Assembly: GCA_902603905.1 (NCBI GenBank) | Contig: CACKWM010000004.1 | Location: 1-64,000, forward strand | Origin: an uncultured Pelagibacteraceae bacterium | Lineage (GTDB): Bacteria; Pseudomonadota; Alphaproteobacteria; Pelagibacterales; Pelagibacteraceae | Reading direction: 5' to 3' | Length of the DNA stretch: 64,000 nucleotides | Part shown: positions 52,750 through 60,761 of the stretch, piece by piece | Layout: each line of letters starts with the position of its first letter | Numbering within the stretch: the stretch's first letter is position 1 | The notes under the pieces: model-generated | What the model was told of the DNA's origin: nothing | The model's input: only the letters and a program-made list of their open reading frames with translations | Database searches by the model: none | Position numbers and translations under genes: made by a program

Positions 52750-53805
52750 ATGTCAAAAATAGAAATTAAAAATGTTTACAAAATTTTTGGTGACCAACCT
52801 TCAAAAGTTCTTCCAATGGTTCAGGATGGAGCAACAAAAGAAGAAATATTAGAAAAAACAGGACACACTGTTGGCCTTGATAATGTATCGTTATCAATAG
52901 AGGAAGGTGAAACTTTTGTTTGCATGGGTTTATCTGGTTCAGGTAAATCTACTCTTATTCGTCATATAAATAGATTAATAGATCCAACCTCAGGGGTAGT
53001 TTCTGTAGAAGGCACAAATGTTATGGATCTGGATAAAAAAAAATTAATTGAATTTAGAAGACATAAGATGAGCATGGTATTTCAAAGATTTGGTTTATTT
53101 CCTCACAAAACTGTTATTGAAAATGTTGGATATGGTCTTGAAGTCCAGGGACAAAAACCAGAGGAAAGAAACAAAACAGCAATGGAAAAAATTGAATCTG
53201 TAGGATTAACTGGCTTTGAACACCAGTACCCAAATCAATTATCTGGTGGAATGCAACAAAGAGTTGGGCTTGCAAGAGCACTCGCAACAAATACAGATAT
53301 AATGTTAATGGACGAAGCATTTTCTGCTTTAGATCCATTAATTAGAAGTGACATGCAAAAGCAGTTAATAGATTTACAAAGTGAATTAAAGAAAACAATA
53401 GTTTTTATTACTCATGATTTGGATGAGTCATTAAGATTAGGAGATCATATAGGAATATTAAATGGTGGAAGATTGGTGCAAGTAGGCACCCCTATAGATA
53501 TTATTATGAATCCAGCAGATGATTATGTTGAAAAATTTGTAAAAGATGTGAACCGTGCAAAAGTAATTAAAGCCAAAATTATTATGACTCCAGCTAATTC
53601 ATCAAATGGAGTTGATAAATCTAACCTAGTTAAAGTTCAAGAAGATCAATTTTTAGATGAATTTTTACCTCAAGTTGTTTGTTCAAATTCAAACTGTGAA
53701 GTTGTTGATAAAGAAGGAAATGTTAAAGGATACATAACACAAAAAGAGCTTTCAAAAGCTTTAACAAAAGAACATATGGCTGATGCTACTAAGCCTAAAA
53801 AATAA
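52750..53805 (+). CDS. proV: Quaternary-amine ABC transporter ATPase (ProV-like)
   Basis: 351 aa with the ProV-type insertion before Walker A (ILEKTGHTVGLDNVSLS). Walker A GLSGSGKST, signature LSGGMQQRVGLARAL, Walker B DIMLMDEAFSALDPL. The C-terminal region of about 90 residues is the regulatory domain, a shortened CBS-like end (VDKEGNVKGYITQKEL). It overlaps the SDR gene by 23 nt. Confidence 0.88.
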   Translation: MSKIEIKNVYKIFGDQPSKVLPMVQDGATKEEILEKTGHTVGLDNVSLSIEEGETFVCMGLSGSGKSTLIRHINRLIDPTSGVVSVEGTNVMDLDKKKLIEFRRHKMSMVFQRFGLFPHKTVIENVGYGLEVQGQKPEERNKTAMEKIESVGLTGFEHQYPNQLSGGMQQRVGLARALATNTDIMLMDEAFSALDPLIRSDMQKQLIDLQSELKKTIVFITHDLDESLRLGDHIGILNGGRLVQVGTPIDIIMNPADDYVEKFVKDVNRAKVIKAKIIMTPANSSNGVDKSNLVKVQEDQFLDEFLPQVVCSNSNCEVVDKEGNVKGYITQKELSKALTKEHMADATKPKK

Positions 53806-54568
53806 AAAAATCATTATTTCAGCTGGAGCTTCAGGAATTGGTTGGGCAACTGCAAAAGTTTGTCTTTCTAAAGGTGCACATGTTTTTCTTTGTGATTTAG
53901 ACAGTAAATCAATAAAAAAAACTCAAAAACATCCTTTAAATAATAAGAGATTATTTTCTTATGAATGTGATGCTTCTGATGAAGATGATGTGACTAATTT
54001 TTTTAACCAAGTATATAAAAAAACAAAAAAAATTGATGCACTTATAAATAATGTTGGGATTGCAGGTCCTACTGGAACTATAGAAAAATTAACTTCTGAA
54101 GATTGGGAACAAACATTAAAAATTAATGTCATAAGCCATTTTTACTTTACAAAACTTGCAATACCTATGCTTAAAAAAAATAAAGGTGGGTCTATTATAA
54201 ATCTTTCATCAGGCGCAGGAATTATGGGTTTCCCATTACGCTCTCCATATACCGCAAGCAAATGGGCTGTAATAGGTGTAACAAAAACTTTGGCAATGGA
54301 ATTAGGTAAATTTAAAATTCGTGTTAATGCAATTTGTCCAGGAACCATCAAAGGAGATAGAATGGTAAGAGTGATAAGAGATAAAGCAAAGTTTTTAAAA
54401 GTTTCTAAAAAAAAAATAGAAAAAGAATTTGTATCTATGGCATCTATGAACTGTTGGATTTATGAAGAAGATATTGGAAAAATATGTTCTTTTTTAATTT
54501 CAAGTGATGGTGAAAGAATATCAGGTCAAGCTATACCTGTGGATGGAAATGCTACAAGAATGGATTAA
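53783..54568 (+). CDS. Short-chain dehydrogenase/reductase
   Basis: 261 aa classical SDR. Cofactor motif SAGASGIGWATA, NNVGIAG, catalytic Ser in INLSSGAG and YTASKWAVIG with Tyr and Lys. The ATG lies inside the ATPase gene. In this neighbourhood a 3-hydroxy group of carnitine or its analogue is a plausible substrate, but known carnitine dehydrogenases belong to another family. Confidence 0.85.
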   Translation: MLLSLKNKKIIISAGASGIGWATAKVCLSKGAHVFLCDLDSKSIKKTQKHPLNNKRLFSYECDASDEDDVTNFFNQVYKKTKKIDALINNVGIAGPTGTIEKLTSEDWEQTLKINVISHFYFTKLAIPMLKKNKGGSIINLSSGAGIMGFPLRSPYTASKWAVIGVTKTLAMELGKFKIRVNAICPGTIKGDRMVRVIRDKAKFLKVSKKKIEKEFVSMASMNCWIYEEDIGKICSFLISSDGERISGQAIPVDGNATRMD

Positions 54569-54588
54569 ATAAATTTTTTAATTACTAA

Positions 54589-55473
54589 TTACTTATAATT
54601 TTTTAATTTCAATTTTTCTCTAGTTTCTGCAGGAGTCATTATAGATACTCCAAGATCGTTGACAATTCTTATCGCTTTTTCAACCAATTGAGCATTAGTA
54701 GCTAATTTTCCTTTTTCCAAATATAAGTTGTCTTCAAGACCTACTCTTGGATTTCCTCCCATAATTACAGTTTGTGCAACAAAAGGCATTTCGTTTCTTG
54801 ATATTGCAAAACCAGACCATATACCTTCTTTGGGCATAATATCTTTCATTGCCTGCATTGCTAAAGGTGTTGCTGGAGCACCCCAAGGTATTCCAAGACA
54901 CATCTGAAACATTGGTGGATCATCCAATAATCCTTCTTTATATAATTGTGCTCCAAACCACATGTTTCCTAAATCAAAGGCTTCTATTTCGGGTTTGACA
55001 TTTATTTCTTGTAGTCTTTTAGCAGCTTTTCTTAAATCATTAGGAGTGTTAACGGTAATTACTGAGCTGTCACCAAAGTTTAATGTACCACAATCTAAAG
55101 TACAAATTTCTGGAAGAAACTGTTCAGCGTTTGCGATTCTTTCCATTACATTTGCCATGTCAGTCATAGGACCAAAATCAAGAGGGTTTTTTCCTTGTCC
55201 AATGTCTAAGTCTCCACCCATTCCAGTTGTTAAGTTTAAGACAACATCTGTATCGCTTGAACGAACACGATCTACCACTTCTTTATATAATTCTAGTCGT
55301 CTGCTGGGTTTTCCATCATTTTCTCTAACGTGAATATGTGCAATTGCAGCACCAGCTTTTGCTGCTTCTATGGCTGCATTTGCTATTTGTTCTGGTGTTT
55401 TTGGCAAATCTGGGTGCTTCTTTGCTGTGTCACCAGACCCAGTTACTGCACAAGATATAAATACTTTGTTCAT
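54589..55473 (-). CDS. BKACE-family beta-keto acid cleavage enzyme (DUF849)
   Basis: 294 aa TIM-barrel with the zinc His pair in AIAHIHVREND (about 44-54) and MGGNPRVGLEDNLYL near the end. BKACE enzymes condense a beta-keto acid with acetyl-CoA and release acetoacetate. One characterised activity acts on 3-dehydrocarnitine, giving betainyl-CoA. With BBOX-like and quaternary-amine genes nearby that is the likeliest role. It converges on the SDR gene with a 20-base gap. Confidence 0.82.
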   Translation of the reverse strand: MNKVFISCAVTGSGDTAKKHPDLPKTPEQIANAAIEAAKAGAAIAHIHVRENDGKPSRRLELYKEVVDRVRSSDTDVVLNLTTGMGGDLDIGQGKNPLDFGPMTDMANVMERIANAEQFLPEICTLDCGTLNFGDSSVITVNTPNDLRKAAKRLQEINVKPEIEAFDLGNMWFGAQLYKEGLLDDPPMFQMCLGIPWGAPATPLAMQAMKDIMPKEGIWSGFAISRNEMPFVAQTVIMGGNPRVGLEDNLYLEKGKLATNAQLVEKAIRIVNDLGVSIMTPAETREKLKLKNYK

Positions 55474-55508
55474 TTTTTTTTTAATGAAATTATACTATCA
55501 TATTGATT

Positions 55509-56234
55509 ATGGAAAGATCAGAAATATTAAATGATTTAGCTGCTGCTTTTAGATGGACAGCAAAATTGAATATGCACGAAGGAATAGCTAATCATTTTAG
55601 CGTATGTATGCCAGATTCAAATGACTTTTATGTTAATGGAACCGGTATGCATTTTAGCAATATCAAGGCTAGTGATTTAGTTTTAATTAAAGATAAAGAA
55701 TTTGAAGAAATGAAAAAAAAACCTGAAATTGTTGATCCTACAGCAATTAACATTCATGGTACTATTCATAAAAAGGTTCCAAATGCAAAATGTATACTTC
55801 ATGTTCATTCAAAATACGCATTAGCATTATCTTGTCTAAAAGATCCAACTCTTCCTCCTATAGATCAAAACACTATGCGTTTTTATAATCGTGTTGCGCT
55901 TAACAATGAATTTGGAGGTTTAGGATTTGAGGAAGAGTCTAAAAAAATGGCTAACAGTATTGGCAACCATAATATATTGTTATTAGCTAATCATGGAATT
56001 TTAACAGCCGGTCCGACAGTTGCTCAAGCTTTTGATGATTTATATTATTTTGAAAAAGCATGCGAAACATACATTACTGCCCTATCAACTGGAAAAAAAT
56101 TAAATATAGCAAGTCCTGAAGTTGCAGAAAAAACTGCTCAAGATTGGGAAAATTATAGTACCGATATGGGAGAACTACATTTAAAAGCTATAAGATCAAT
56201 TCTGGACAAAGAAGACCCTAGTTATAAACAATAA
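55509..56234 (+). CDS. Class II aldolase/adducin-family protein
   Basis: 241 aa from the ATG at 55509; an upstream TTG is less likely. MHEGIANHFSVCMPD, HGTIHKKVPNAKCILHVHS and LLLANHGILTAGPTVAQAF hold the zinc His residues. Members include fuculose-phosphate aldolases and decarboxylases. The lack of a sugar-kinase neighbour leaves the substrate open. Confidence 0.8.
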   Translation: MERSEILNDLAAAFRWTAKLNMHEGIANHFSVCMPDSNDFYVNGTGMHFSNIKASDLVLIKDKEFEEMKKKPEIVDPTAINIHGTIHKKVPNAKCILHVHSKYALALSCLKDPTLPPIDQNTMRFYNRVALNNEFGGLGFEEESKKMANSIGNHNILLLANHGILTAGPTVAQAFDDLYYFEKACETYITALSTGKKLNIASPEVAEKTAQDWENYSTDMGELHLKAIRSILDKEDPSYKQ

Positions 56235-56251
56235 TAAGTAAAAAATATTTT

Positions 56252-56713
56252 ATGAAAAAAATATTAATTATTTTATTATTTATTTGCACACCTTTAAAAG
56301 CTGAAAAAATAGAACAACTAAGTTGGTTTAATTTACAGGAAATTCTTGAAGATGATAAGTTAACATATAAAATAATAAAAAGTTGTGTATCTTTAAATTC
56401 TGCAGTAACTGAATTAATAAAAAAAGAACATCCAAAACTTGCAAAAGAATTTTTTCAAACAGCAAATTATCTTTATCCTTTTGGCATTCTTGTTTTAAAA
56501 AAAATAAAAAATATAGAAAATAAAGAAGCTGAACAAGAGTTTTTTTCTAGCGTAGATAGTCTTACGGATGATTACATGGATTTTATGATAAAAAATGGCC
56601 AAACCACAAAAAGTTTTTTTGAAGGAACTTTTTTAGGAGAGGATTTAAATTACTGTAATGAAATTAGAGCAGCTATTGAAACAACTCTATCAGAATCAAA
56701 AAAACAAGAATAA
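56252..56713 (+). CDS. Exported hypothetical protein
   Basis: 153 aa. A signal peptide (KKILIILLFICTPLKA) is followed by a helical, Glu/Lys-rich domain. Two Cys (near 47 and 133 to 135) might form a disulfide. No family recognised. It lies 17 nt after the aldolase and converges on the next gene with one base between. Confidence 0.6.
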   Translation: MKKILIILLFICTPLKAEKIEQLSWFNLQEILEDDKLTYKIIKSCVSLNSAVTELIKKEHPKLAKEFFQTANYLYPFGILVLKKIKNIENKEAEQEFFSSVDSLTDDYMDFMIKNGQTTKSFFEGTFLGEDLNYCNEIRAAIETTLSESKKQE

Positions 56714-56714
56714 G

Positions 56715-57029
56715 TTATTCTGTTTTTTTCTTTTTAAACTTAGGTATTTTTGATTTTTTTTTCTTTATTTTAGGTTTTTTAGGTATTTTAGATTTTTTTG
56801 TTCCCTTAACTTCTTCCTCTGTTCCACTTGCTTCTTCTAGTGCTGGCATTATCTCTGTACATTTTAGTGAGTCGCAAAAGTAGGTTGCCCCTGTGCTACT
56901 ATTATAAAGGTATGCACCACAATTATCTTTTTTTTTTATAGTACAATTAACAGGTTCTAATCTATATTCTGCCAACAAAACTGTCGAAGAAAATAAAAAA
57001 AGTATCAAAGCTAAAAAAAATCTTTTCAT
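56715..57029 (-). CDS. Exported small protein with Lys/Pro-rich tail
   Basis: 104 aa. A signal peptide (FFLALILFLFSSTVLLA) precedes a short domain with four Cys (LEPVNCTIKKKDNCGAYLY, FCDSLKCTEI), probably two disulfides. The tail contains repeated KIPK/KKPKIKKKK units (about 78-102). Such tails bind cell-wall or nucleic-acid polyanions in other proteins. No family recognised. Confidence 0.6.
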   Translation of the reverse strand: MKRFFLALILFLFSSTVLLAEYRLEPVNCTIKKKDNCGAYLYNSSTGATYFCDSLKCTEIMPALEEASGTEEEVKGTKKSKIPKKPKIKKKKSKIPKFKKKKTE

Positions 57030-57247
57030 AAAATTAATAAAAAAAAATTAATAAAATATTAATAAGATTCAACTCTTATTAGAATAAATTATCAACTATT
57101 TTATTTCTAAACTTAGTATATTTTTTTCATTAAAAACAAACAAAAATTTTACCTATAAAAAGTATATATATAAAAAAGGTATTCATATACCTGGAAAAAT
57201 CTATCTATACATGAGACAATAATTAAAAATATAAGGAGGAGACTACT
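57030..57247 (+). promoter_or_regulatory. Leader of the sugar-type transporter operon
   Basis: The 218-base region is very AT-rich. AGGTAT-TCAT-ATACCT (57177-57192) is a small dyad that could be an operator. AAGGAGGAG sits 7 bases before the ATG, a strong ribosome site suited to an abundant binding protein. Nothing else is recognisable. Confidence 0.35.
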
Positions 57248-58450
57248 ATGAGAATAAGTAAATTAATCTATGTTGTTCTTTTTTCTTGGTTTTTAGGAAT
57301 TTTTAGTATTGCCTCTGCACAAGAATTATGCACGGAATGCTTAAGTAAAGTACCTAAAGACATGAGAGACTATGTGTACAACATGGACTTTATGGATAAA
57401 GACCAACCTTTAGGACCGACTGTCATGAAAGGTTGGAAAAGTCCTAGAAAACCACCTTGGACAATAGGTTATGCTAGTACATATGCTGGTAATACTTGGC
57501 GTAAAGGTGCAATGGAGCGTTTAATGGAAGTAGTTTATCCAAAATGGAAAGCGTTAGGAATGGTTGATGAAATCGTTATAACTCAGTCTAACTTGGATGA
57601 TACTTTACAGATTCAACAGATGAGACAGATGATAGACGGCGGAAAAGTTGATGCCATTATTATCTGCTGTTCAAACTTAACAGCGCTTAACCAAACAATT
57701 AAATATGGTTGGGAAAAAGGTATTCCTACACTTTCTTTTACAGGATTTACAACTTCACCGTATTCAATCAATACATCAGTTAACTATCGACTAGTTGGTT
57801 TTTATATTGGTGCATGGATGGCTGAACTAATTGGTGAAAAAGGAAATGTAATAGTTATGGATGGAATTCCTGGTTACTCTGCATCTGACCAACAAAGTGA
57901 TGGTATGTTAGAAGGCTTAGGACAATATCCTGGTATAAAAGTTGTTGCACAGTTAGCACATAACTGGACATCGCAAGTTGCACAGAAAGAACTATCTCAA
58001 TGGTTATCAAGTAACCCTGTTGAGGTACACGGTATTGCTGTTCAATCTTCAGGAGAGACCGGAACTTTACAAGCATTACTTCAGTCTGGACGTGATCCAA
58101 TTCCACCAATCGCATTAGGTGGAGAGCTAGGTGCTCTATGTTATTGGAGACAAAATCCAGGTTATATCGACGAAGCGATATATGCTTGGCCTCCAGGAGA
58201 TGAAATAGAGTTAGGTATGGAAGTGATGATCAGAACTTTACAAGGTCAGGGTCCAAGAATCCAATCTATATTGGTTGGTCCTGCGACTAAGAGTTTTGAT
58301 GATATCGCAAAAGTACTGGGTGAAGATTGTGATAGAAACTCTACAGGTTGGGATAATCCAGGAATAGAAAACTGGGCTCCTAGAGCTTATGTAGAATCAT
58401 TCTTTGACAATCCTGCAGATCCAGAGAAATACGATCCAAAATCACACTAA
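57248..58450 (+). CDS. Sugar-type ABC transporter substrate-binding protein (RbsB/XylF-like)
   Basis: 400 aa. Signal peptide KLIYVVLFSWFLGIFSIASA. The mature protein has the periplasmic sugar-binding fold: WTIGYASTYAGNTWRKG, QIQQMRQMIDGGKVDAIIIC and VIVMDGIPGYSASDQQSDG. Its first 60 residues contain an extra Cys pair (ELCTECLSKV). It is longer than RbsB (about 300). The four following genes complete the transporter. Confidence 0.85.
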   Translation: MRISKLIYVVLFSWFLGIFSIASAQELCTECLSKVPKDMRDYVYNMDFMDKDQPLGPTVMKGWKSPRKPPWTIGYASTYAGNTWRKGAMERLMEVVYPKWKALGMVDEIVITQSNLDDTLQIQQMRQMIDGGKVDAIIICCSNLTALNQTIKYGWEKGIPTLSFTGFTTSPYSINTSVNYRLVGFYIGAWMAELIGEKGNVIVMDGIPGYSASDQQSDGMLEGLGQYPGIKVVAQLAHNWTSQVAQKELSQWLSSNPVEVHGIAVQSSGETGTLQALLQSGRDPIPPIALGGELGALCYWRQNPGYIDEAIYAWPPGDEIELGMEVMIRTLQGQGPRIQSILVGPATKSFDDIAKVLGEDCDRNSTGWDNPGIENWAPRAYVESFFDNPADPEKYDPKSH

Positions 58451-58467
58451 TACTTTAAGTTTAAAGT

Positions 58468-60237
58468 ATGAGTGCTGAACAAAACATTAAAGACAACACC
58501 TCTAATAAAGAGGTGTTGTCTAACAAATCAAAAAATATTACTGGTGATATTTATGTGCAAGATGTGCATAAATATTTTGGAGTAACTAAAGCTCTTAACG
58601 GAGTTAATTTTAGTGCAAATTTTGGTGAGATTCATGCCATTGTTGGTGGTAACGGTTGTGGAAAAAGTACGCTTGCAAAAGTAATGTCGGGTGTTTTGCC
58701 TATTGATAAAGGTAAAGTTTCTGTTTTGGGTCACGTGCCTACTTCACCAGTTATGGCAAGAGAGCTGGGTATAGCTACTGTTTTTCAAGAAGTTATGATA
58801 GCTGAAGAAGCTTCTGTTGTAGATAACTTATTTGTTGGTTCAGACAGCTTTTGGTACAAAAATTTAACGCAAAGAGAAAAAGTAATAAAAGCACAAGAAC
58901 TTATGGAAGATCTTGCGGGCGAATATATAGATCCATACACTCAAGTATTTAATTTATCATTACCAATTAAAGCTTGGATCACTATTGGAAGAGCTTTTTT
59001 GCGTGAAAATACGAAAGTACTAATTCTTGATGAATCGTCTGCAGCTCTTGATTTTGATTCAACCGAAAGATTGTTTAAAAAAATGAGAGAGTTAAGAGAT
59101 AATGGTGTTGCAGTTTTTATTGTTACCCACAGAATTGCAGAACTAATACGTATAAGTGATAAAGCAACAGTTATGAGAGATGGTAAAGATGTTGGTGTTT
59201 TAGAAAAAAAAGATCTTAACGAAAAAAATTTATTAGGTTTGATGACAGGTAGAGTTGAAACTGGAGAAAAATCTACGTCTGTTGCCGTACAAACAAAAAC
59301 GGATAAAGTGGTAATGAGAGCGGAAAATCTAGTTGTTTGGCCTGAAAGTACACCAGTTAACTTTGAAGTGCGTAGAGGTGAAATAGTTGGTGTTACAGGA
59401 TTAGATGGCAACGGACAAGATGATTTTGTAAAAATTTTAGCAGGTGTGCAAGAATCTAATGGGGGCACTACTGAAGTCTTAGATATTAATAACAAATTCA
59501 TAAAATATAATTCTTTAATGGATGCAAAAAAAAACGGAATTTCTTTTGTTTCAGGAGATAGGAAAAAAGAAGGAATACTTCCTAATTTAAGCATATATGA
59601 AAATTTAGTTGTTCCACTTTATCGAACAACAAGTAAAGCGGGATGGCTGGGATTTGTTAATTGGCTGGAGTTAAATGGCATATATGAATACGAAGTTGAA
59701 AGACTAAGTATTAAAACTGGACCAAGAGATAATCTTATAGGTTCGCTAAGTGGAGGCAATCAACAGAAAGTTATGATAGCTAGATCTCTAGCAACACATC
59801 CTAAAATTCTTGTCTTGAATGATCCTGCTAGAGGCATTGATGTAAGCACCAAACGAGATCTATACACTCATCTTAGAAAATTTGTAGAAGAAGGAAACAC
59901 TGTTATTTTTTTATCTAGTGAGCTCGAAGAGTTTATCGGACTTTGTCCAAAAGTAATTGTATTTAGACATGGAACAATATTTGATATTTTTGAAAATGAA
60001 AAAGTTAAAGCAGATACTTTACTCGAAGGAATGTTTGGTCAAACTGCAGGAATAGGATCAACTAGTATTAGCAAATCAACCAGCACGGACGCTTCATTAA
60101 ATAAAAAAAATATAAACACAAATATAATAAATTCAGCTAAAATAGATAAAAAGATCATAAAAGTTATAGATTTTGATAAAGAAAAAAAATCTAAAGAAAA
60201 TAGTTCAAATAAAAAAATAAAAATAAAAACATTTTAA
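58468..60237 (+). CDS. Sugar-type ABC transporter double ATPase (RbsA/MglA-like) with disordered tail
   Basis: 589 aa against about 500 for RbsA. Two ABC modules are present. The first has Walker A GGNGCGKST, an atypical signature region (FNLSLPIKAWITIGRAF) and Walker B VLILDESSAALD. The second has GLDGNGQDD in the degenerate Walker A position and LSGGNQQKVMIARSL with VLNDPARGIDVS. From about 525 to the end is a Ser/Thr/Lys/Asn-rich tail with KKIIKVIDFDKEKK, a motif found again in the next protein. Stop and next ATG share TAATG. Confidence 0.85.
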   Translation: MSAEQNIKDNTSNKEVLSNKSKNITGDIYVQDVHKYFGVTKALNGVNFSANFGEIHAIVGGNGCGKSTLAKVMSGVLPIDKGKVSVLGHVPTSPVMARELGIATVFQEVMIAEEASVVDNLFVGSDSFWYKNLTQREKVIKAQELMEDLAGEYIDPYTQVFNLSLPIKAWITIGRAFLRENTKVLILDESSAALDFDSTERLFKKMRELRDNGVAVFIVTHRIAELIRISDKATVMRDGKDVGVLEKKDLNEKNLLGLMTGRVETGEKSTSVAVQTKTDKVVMRAENLVVWPESTPVNFEVRRGEIVGVTGLDGNGQDDFVKILAGVQESNGGTTEVLDINNKFIKYNSLMDAKKNGISFVSGDRKKEGILPNLSIYENLVVPLYRTTSKAGWLGFVNWLELNGIYEYEVERLSIKTGPRDNLIGSLSGGNQQKVMIARSLATHPKILVLNDPARGIDVSTKRDLYTHLRKFVEEGNTVIFLSSELEEFIGLCPKVIVFRHGTIFDIFENEKVKADTLLEGMFGQTAGIGSTSISKSTSTDASLNKKNINTNIINSAKIDKKIIKVIDFDKEKKSKENSSNKKIKIKTF

Positions 60238-60758
60238 TGAAAAAAGAAACTAAAAATAATTATTACACAGATGAAGATTTAATTAACTTTAAAAAATTAA
60301 ATAATTTTAAGGAATTTAAATCTGATAAATTAAACAATAATCAAACAACTAAGTATCCGGTTAAATATTCAATGTCTGACAATAATAATTTTAAGAAAAT
60401 TATGAATATTGAAAATAGTGAAATATTTTCATTTAAAGAGGATAATAAATCAAAAGAGAATTCTTATTACAATTCATTAGATTTTCAAAAATTTAATAAG
60501 CTTAAACAATTCACAAATTTTGAAAATAGTAAAGATTCGAAAACTAAAAAAGAAGATTCAAAAAGTGTCACAAGCTATACTTCAGATGATGTGAACAAAT
60601 TTGATAAAATTATTAAAACAAAAAACCAAAGTATTAATAACAAAGCTGCAAATAATAAAAAAATAAAAATAATTGATTTTGGTAAGTTAAAAGAAAAAGA
60701 AAAAAATTTTAAAAATAAATTAGGTATTGAAAAAATTAAGGTTGTTTATTTTGATTAA
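60237..60758 (+). CDS. Low-complexity repeat protein between sugar ATPase and permease
   Basis: 173 aa, Lys/Asn-rich, no known family and no signal or membrane helix. Four copies of Tyr-x3-Asp-x3-Phe-x-Lys-[Leu/Ile] start at Tyr10, Tyr44, Tyr78 and Tyr114, spaced 34, 34 and 36 residues. The C-terminus has KKIKIIDFGKLKEKE and IEKIKVVYFD, resembling the IIKVIDFDKEKK of the preceding ATPase tail. This suggests a cytoplasmic partner or scaffold of the transporter derived partly from, or donating to, the ATPase tail. Sandwiched with 1-base overlap and 3-base gap. Confidence 0.65.
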   Translation: MKKETKNNYYTDEDLINFKKLNNFKEFKSDKLNNNQTTKYPVKYSMSDNNNFKKIMNIENSEIFSFKEDNKSKENSYYNSLDFQKFNKLKQFTNFENSKDSKTKKEDSKSVTSYTSDDVNKFDKIIKTKNQSINNKAANNKKIKIIDFGKLKEKEKNFKNKLGIEKIKVVYFD

Positions 60759-60761
60759 TTT

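Noticed and set aside
58941..59594. 217-codon open frame on the minus strand inside the sugar ATPase
   Set aside because: The plus-strand gene has clear ABC motifs throughout; the antisense product is Ser/Leu/Thr-rich without family features.
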